A stretch of 10,698 nucleotides of DNA, taken from Bacteroidales bacterium (GTDB lineage Bacteria > Bacteroidota > Bacteroidia > Bacteroidales > UBA7960). Shown here piece after piece: positions 7,781-10,698 of this stretch. Location: positions 1 to 10,698 of the forward strand of contig SLPR01000083.1 of NCBI GenBank assembly GCA_007131895.1, read 5' to 3'. The notes under the pieces were generated by a model. The model searched no databases. It saw only the letters and a program-made list of their open reading frames with translations, and was not told the DNA's origin. Each line of letters begins with the position of its first letter. Within the stretch, counting starts at the first letter, position 1. The translations under genes and the position numbers were made by a program.

Positions 7781-7796
7781 TAAAAAAAATCAACCT

Positions 7797-8312
7797 ATGA
7801 CCGAGTTATTGATTTCAATCCGTTACATTTTGCCTGCTGTGGTTGTTTTTCTTACAGCCTGGTTTATTCTGAAAGAATTTTTCAAGCAGGAAAATGTAAA
7901 TCGTCAATTGCGAATGATGGAAGAAAAACAGAAAATTTCTCTGCCTGTTCGCCTTCAGGCCTACGAAAGGCTTGTGTTGTTGCTTGAGCGGATTTCTCCC
8001 GGCAATCTTGTTATGAGAACACACCAACCCAACCTGAATGTCAAACAGTTTCAGCAAATGCTCATTCAGAATATTCGTGAGGAATTTGAGCATAATCTTT
8101 CGCAGCAGCTGTATGTTTCCATCGATGCATGGGAAAAGGTTAAAGGGGCAAAAGAAGAAATGCTTCGTCAGATAAACACCTCTGCTGCCAGGCTGCCGGA
8201 AGATGCCACCAGTGCGGATCTAAGCCGTAATATACTGGAGATGAGTATCGATAAGTCAGCAACACGCAAAGCACTGGACTTTGTTAAGACAGAAGCAAGA
8301 AAAATATTATAA
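7797..8312 (+). CDS. Conserved membrane-anchored protein of unknown function
   Basis: A 171-residue protein I cannot assign a function. It has one N-terminal hydrophobic segment (about 7-25, YILPAVVVFLTAWFIL), then a basic/acidic helical stretch and a mainly alpha-helical soluble domain. The SLPVRLQAYERLVLLLERISP stretch (begins SLPVRLQAYE, residues 48-57, continuing to 67) looks like that of small single-pass proteins common in Bacteroidota, possibly the DUF7935 family, by memory only. The rest is rich in Gln, Glu and Lys with no catalytic motif. I prefer the ATG at 7797 over the in-frame ATG at 7752. A consensus -7 promoter box lies between them, and the extra 15 residues (MYVEITLYLCKKNQP) add nothing to the membrane anchor. 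It is followed after 102 bp by a GNAT gene on the same strand, which may or may not share its transcript. Confidence 0.75.
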   Translation: MTELLISIRYILPAVVVFLTAWFILKEFFKQENVNRQLRMMEEKQKISLPVRLQAYERLVLLLERISPGNLVMRTHQPNLNVKQFQQMLIQNIREEFEHNLSQQLYVSIDAWEKVKGAKEEMLRQINTSAARLPEDATSADLSRNILEMSIDKSATRKALDFVKTEARKIL

Positions 8313-8414
8313 TTTTTATCGGAGAATACAGCACTCATAAATTCTTGATCAGGAAAGCATAAGTGGAAGTTGAATATTCTTCAGGGAAATGATATTAAAA
8401 AAAAAAACGATACC

Positions 8415-9035
8415 ATGGAATTTGAAGTTAAATCATTTTCGGGAAAGGAGGCAGAAGTTCACCTTGAAACCATAGCTGATTTGCGCATGAGGGTGTTCAG
8501 AGATTTTCCATACTTATACAAGGGAACCATCGAATATGAGAAGGATTATCTGAGCCGGTATTTCAATGCGCCCAGTGCAAAGTTTTTTGTGTTGTTTTAT
8601 GGTACCCGGATTGTCGGCGTTGCCACATGTATTCCCCTGAGCGAGGAAGCTCATTATATCCGCAAGCCTTTTGAGGAAAAGGGACTTGATGTAAACAGCT
8701 ACTTCTATTTTGGTGAATCGCTGCTGGAAAGAATTTACCGGGGCAAAGGCTTTGGCAAACTCTTTTTTCAATACCGGGAAGAGGAAGCCCTGAAGTACCC
8801 GCAAATAGAGTATACTGCCTTTTGTGCCGTTACCCGCAGCGATGACCACCCGATGAAACCCGATAATTACATGTCCCTTGAGGGATTTTGGTCTAAAATG
8901 GGATACAGCCCGCAACCCGGGCTGTCTGCCGTTATGTCATGGACTGATGTTGATCAGGAAAAAGAAACAGAAAAAAAACTGGAATTCTGGGTTAAAAAAA
9001 CTCAGGTAGAGAAAGGGTTTACCAAAATGCTGTGA
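8415..9035 (+). CDS. GNAT-family N-acetyltransferase
   Basis: A 206-residue acetyltransferase of the GNAT superfamily, which moves an acetyl group from acetyl-CoA to an amine. The substrate is unknown. The acetyl-CoA pyrophosphate loop is RGKGFG (109-114), preceded by the beta strand SYFYFGESLL (95-104) and followed by the alpha helix KLFFQYREEEAL. A late FWSKMGYSP (158-166) matches the usual motif B region, where the Gly-Tyr pair is typical. The N-terminal part (21-60) has a loose RMRVFRDFPYLY stretch resembling GNATs of the uncharacterised YitH/PA4026-like type. The ATG at 8415 is preferred. An in-frame TTG at 8370 would add 15 residues encoded largely by an 11-A run and has no family support. 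The A-rich leader is typical of SD-less Bacteroidota starts. It ends 68 bp before the sulfur-carrier gene. Confidence 0.88.
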   Translation: MEFEVKSFSGKEAEVHLETIADLRMRVFRDFPYLYKGTIEYEKDYLSRYFNAPSAKFFVLFYGTRIVGVATCIPLSEEAHYIRKPFEEKGLDVNSYFYFGESLLERIYRGKGFGKLFFQYREEEALKYPQIEYTAFCAVTRSDDHPMKPDNYMSLEGFWSKMGYSPQPGLSAVMSWTDVDQEKETEKKLEFWVKKTQVEKGFTKML

Positions 9036-9048
9036 TACACCACAAACA

Positions 9049-9077
9049 TTTGTCTGCACAGATATTGCCTAATCTGA
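9049..9077 (+). promoter_or_regulatory. Weak candidate promoter for the sulfur-carrier gene
   Basis: TTTG at 9049-9052 and TAATCTGA at 9070-9077 are 17 bases apart, as expected for Bacteroidota -33 and -7 elements. The -7 box is imperfect (CTGA instead of TTTG). If real, the leader would be about 20-25 bases and the gene would be transcribed apart from the GNAT gene. Confidence 0.25.
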
Positions 9078-9103
9078 ATAAAAAAAGAAAGTTTAAAACA
9101 ATT

Positions 9104-9310
9104 ATGAATATTCAGCTAAACAACCGAGATGAATCCTTCCCTGAATACAAGCAGTTGACCATTCAGCAACTGCTCGAAGTGAAAAACTTCTCCTACAAAA
9201 TGTTGCTGGTGCGTGTTAATGACATCACCGTTAAAAGAGAATATTATGACACAACCCTTATCAAAGAAGGAGATAAGGTGGCTGTAATTCACCTGATGGC
9301 AGGTGGCTGA
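9104..9310 (+). CDS. ThiS/MoaD-like sulfur carrier protein
   Basis: A 68-residue ubiquitin-fold sulfur carrier ending exactly in Gly-Gly (67-68), the tail that is adenylated and converted to a thiocarboxylate in ThiS and MoaD. The pattern LLVRVNDITVKREYYDTTL (34-52), then IKEGDKVAVIHLMAGG (53-68), matches ThiS: a central VN strand, the R-x-x-x-x-x-T-x-(I/L) stretch and the D-x-(I/V) strand leading into GG. By family, ThiS donates sulfur to the thiazole of thiamine via ThiF and ThiG. No thiC, thiE, thiF, thiG, thiH or moeB is seen in the window, so its pathway is not settled by context. The ATG at 9104 gives a normal ThiS length. The longer in-frame start at 9032 would add 24 residues before the first beta strand and overlap the GNAT stop. 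Confidence 0.85.
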   Translation: MNIQLNNRDESFPEYKQLTIQQLLEVKNFSYKMLLVRVNDITVKREYYDTTLIKEGDKVAVIHLMAGG

Positions 9311-9327
9311 AAACAACTTCCACCTGC
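9299..9327. terminator. GC-rich hairpin between convergent genes, possible bidirectional terminator
   Basis: GCAGGTGG (9299-9306) and CCACCTGC (9320-9327) form a perfect 8-bp stem with a 13-base loop that contains the ThiS stop codon. It sits between convergent genes whose stops are only 49 bases apart, the place for a shared terminator. There is no T run on either side, so it would be atypical. The stem also covers the codons of the essential Gly-Gly tail. Confidence 0.35.
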
Positions 9328-9358
9328 GCAGGGCCTTGACTGGAAACAGGACTGCTGG

Positions 9359-10698
9359 TTAAATCGCTGAATTGATATGTTGAATTCCAATGAGACTGTC
9401 GTAAATATCTCCCGGTTTCCTGTAGTAAATATATATGGTATAGTCGTTTTCGGTAATGGAATGGGTTCCTTCAAAAAGTGACTCATCGCCAACATCTGTT
9501 CCATCTTCCAGGTAAATATACTGGTAATCATAAAATCCCTGTTTAAGCAAAAGACGCAGCTCATAGCGGGAGTCTCGGTAATTGTATTCCATTTTATTGC
9601 GCGAAGAAAAAATCCAGTCGGTTAGTTCTCCCATCAAATAAACGTTACCATTGGGGAGTGGGTTATTATGAGGCAAAACAAAATGGACCCAGGCGTAATC
9701 ACTTTCCAGCAAATCATCGGAATAATCTTCTGTTTTTATTAAAAATTTTCCGTTAATATCATCCCGGGTTGTGTACCTGAGGAATCGTCGGTTTCTGTCA
9801 GGTCTCAGATGCACTTCCCATCCATTGCTAATGGCGTTGATTTCTTCAACATTTAAGCTTCTGTGCCTAAGGCTTTTGATGTCAAAATTCCTGAATTCGT
9901 TTCCCCCTTGAAAAAGATTCCTGTCTTCATAATCATATATGAGCATATTGCCCTGAACCAGCCTGGGCTGTATTCCATAAATGGCATTGTCCCATCTTCC
10001 ATTTTGGGTAATGAGCACTTTCAGATCCCGGTAGGGATTGGATATGGGATAGAGACTGGTGTTTACAGAAAAATCAATTTCCTGTTTGGTGTCCCGGTAA
10101 TTCAGGTTGGTAGCTTGTTTTACCGTAGCGTCAATGGTCACCCTCTGCTCAAATACCATAAACCTGCGGGTTAAAACGACATCCTCTCTGTTGCCATCAA
10201 TGAAAACTTTCAGTAAATAATTTCCCGAAAGTTTGGGTTTCATGTTGGAGTTGGGAAACTCCAGTGAATAGTGGGAAAAGGGGACCCTGGTGTTTATGGA
10301 AAAAGAATATTCACTGATTCTGTCCTCATAAAACCCTTCAATATATTCGTATTCCATCAAACCTGATGGCTGCCACATGGCATCGCAATGGACAATGGTA
10401 TATGCATAGTTTTTGAAATCAGCATCCAGGTCATCAAAACGAAGGATTAGTTGTTCAGCTGAATTAAATTCTATAATGGGCGGAGATAATTCCCATCCTT
10501 TTCGGTTAAACAAAACAGATTTAATGTTGTTGACATATACGAAATCACTGTACCGTAGGTAGTCTCCATCGTAATAATCACTTTCAGGAGGTTGAAATTC
10601 AGCTGTTTTAATTAGTTTTGTCTTTTTTTCTGCAATTAAAGAATTATTTCTGTTCAAGGCTTGCAGGGGATTAAAAAAAGAACTTAAGAATGCCAATA
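9359..10698 (-). CDS. Type IX secretion system plug-like protein (DUF5103 family), 5' end cut by window
   Basis: About 446 residues of a predicted exported beta-rich protein. The stretch YTIVHCDAMWQPSGLMEYEY (begins YTIVHCDAMW, about 98-117), then GFYEDRISEYSFSINT and the SGNYLLKVF and RRFMVFE segments, are the hallmarks I associate with PF17116, the first domain of the T9SS plug protein. In Flavobacterium johnsoniae that protein closes the periplasmic end of the SprA translocon. The C-terminal part (VYLMGELTDWIFSS... to QYIYLED) looks like an immunoglobulin/early-set carbohydrate-binding-like domain, also normal for the family. The visible N-terminus (AFLSSFFNPLQA) could be the end of a signal peptide. 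The frame stays open to the window edge, and the first visible possible start is a TTG at 10696. I therefore treat the gene as truncated by the window, with the true ATG outside. It converges with the sulfur-carrier gene. Confidence 0.85.
   Translation of the reverse strand, partial: LAFLSSFFNPLQALNRNNSLIAEKKTKLIKTAEFQPPESDYYDGDYLRYSDFVYVNNIKSVLFNRKGWELSPPIIEFNSAEQLILRFDDLDADFKNYAYTIVHCDAMWQPSGLMEYEYIEGFYEDRISEYSFSINTRVPFSHYSLEFPNSNMKPKLSGNYLLKVFIDGNREDVVLTRRFMVFEQRVTIDATVKQATNLNYRDTKQEIDFSVNTSLYPISNPYRDLKVLITQNGRWDNAIYGIQPRLVQGNMLIYDYEDRNLFQGGNEFRNFDIKSLRHRSLNVEEINAISNGWEVHLRPDRNRRFLRYTTRDDINGKFLIKTEDYSDDLLESDYAWVHFVLPHNNPLPNGNVYLMGELTDWIFSSRNKMEYNYRDSRYELRLLLKQGFYDYQYIYLEDGTDVGDESLFEGTHSITENDYTIYIYYRKPGDIYDSLIGIQHINSAI

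Larger units (their letters stand above)
7449..7796. other. Divergent intergenic region (348 bp)
   Basis: The region separates the mscS-type gene (minus) from the gene at 7797 (plus). It is markedly AT-rich and holds a 135-bp inverted-repeat element (7535-7669), a near-tandem short repeat inside that element and a plus-strand -7 promoter box at 7773-7780. On the minus strand TATATTTG (7731-7724) also fits the -7 consensus. It lies 275 bases before the channel start with the repeat element between, and no -33 partner is visible. Confidence 0.6.

Noticed and set aside
8397..8407. Run of 11 A residues before the GNAT gene as a slippage or phase-variation tract
   Set aside because: It lies upstream of the preferred ATG at 8415, so slippage would not alter the protein. 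A-rich leaders are normal for SD-less Bacteroidota genes.
8514..8915. 133-residue minus-strand open frame opposite the GNAT gene
   Set aside because: It mirrors the codons of a clear GNAT domain on the plus strand, has no recognisable domain and has a composition typical of shadow frames.

Overview
The window reads as a chromosomal segment of a member of the Bacteroidota, probably the Bacteroidales side of the phylum. The base composition is moderate and AT-leaning, and most starts lack a strong Shine-Dalgarno. The one good promoter box matches the Bacteroidota -7 consensus TAnnTTTG. The last gene is a homologue of the type IX secretion plug protein, a family confined to that phylum. Everything here is inferred from sequence and recalled family knowledge; no searches were run.

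Layout, left to right. (1) 25-1044 (+): an extended SDR epimerase/reductase; an upstream gene may end in the first bases. (2) 1126-2265 and 2269-6156, both on the minus strand: a tight two-gene signalling operon, transcribed from 6156 leftward. A soluble 1295-residue hybrid histidine kinase with about six PAS domains comes first. A small REC-HisKA-HATPase protein follows only 3 bases after its stop codon. The sixth PAS is clearly of the LOV class but has Ala where the photoactive Cys should be. (3) 6157-6521: a gene-free stretch with hairpins, including a likely terminator for the next gene. (4) 6522-7448 (minus): an MscS-family mechanosensitive channel. (5) 7449-7796: a divergent intergenic region holding a 135-bp element with imperfect terminal inverted repeats, probably a MITE-like or decayed insertion element, and a good -7 promoter box. 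(6) 7797-8312 (+): a small membrane-anchored protein of unknown function. (7) 8415-9035 (+): a GNAT acetyltransferase. (8) 9104-9310 (+): a stand-alone ThiS/MoaD-like sulfur carrier ending in Gly-Gly. (9) 9359-10698 (minus, cut by the window edge): the T9SS plug-type protein.

The only clear functional unit is the two-kinase operon. It has two phosphoacceptor receiver domains and two kinase cores. It has no DNA-binding output and no recognisable Hpt domain, so its phosphorelay partner and target lie elsewhere. The other genes look like independent housekeeping or envelope genes. I found no CRISPR array, tRNA, rRNA, transposase, toxin-antitoxin pair or phage-defence island. The points most worth a second look are the cysteine-less LOV domain, the inverted-repeat element at 7535-7669 and the orphan sulfur carrier.
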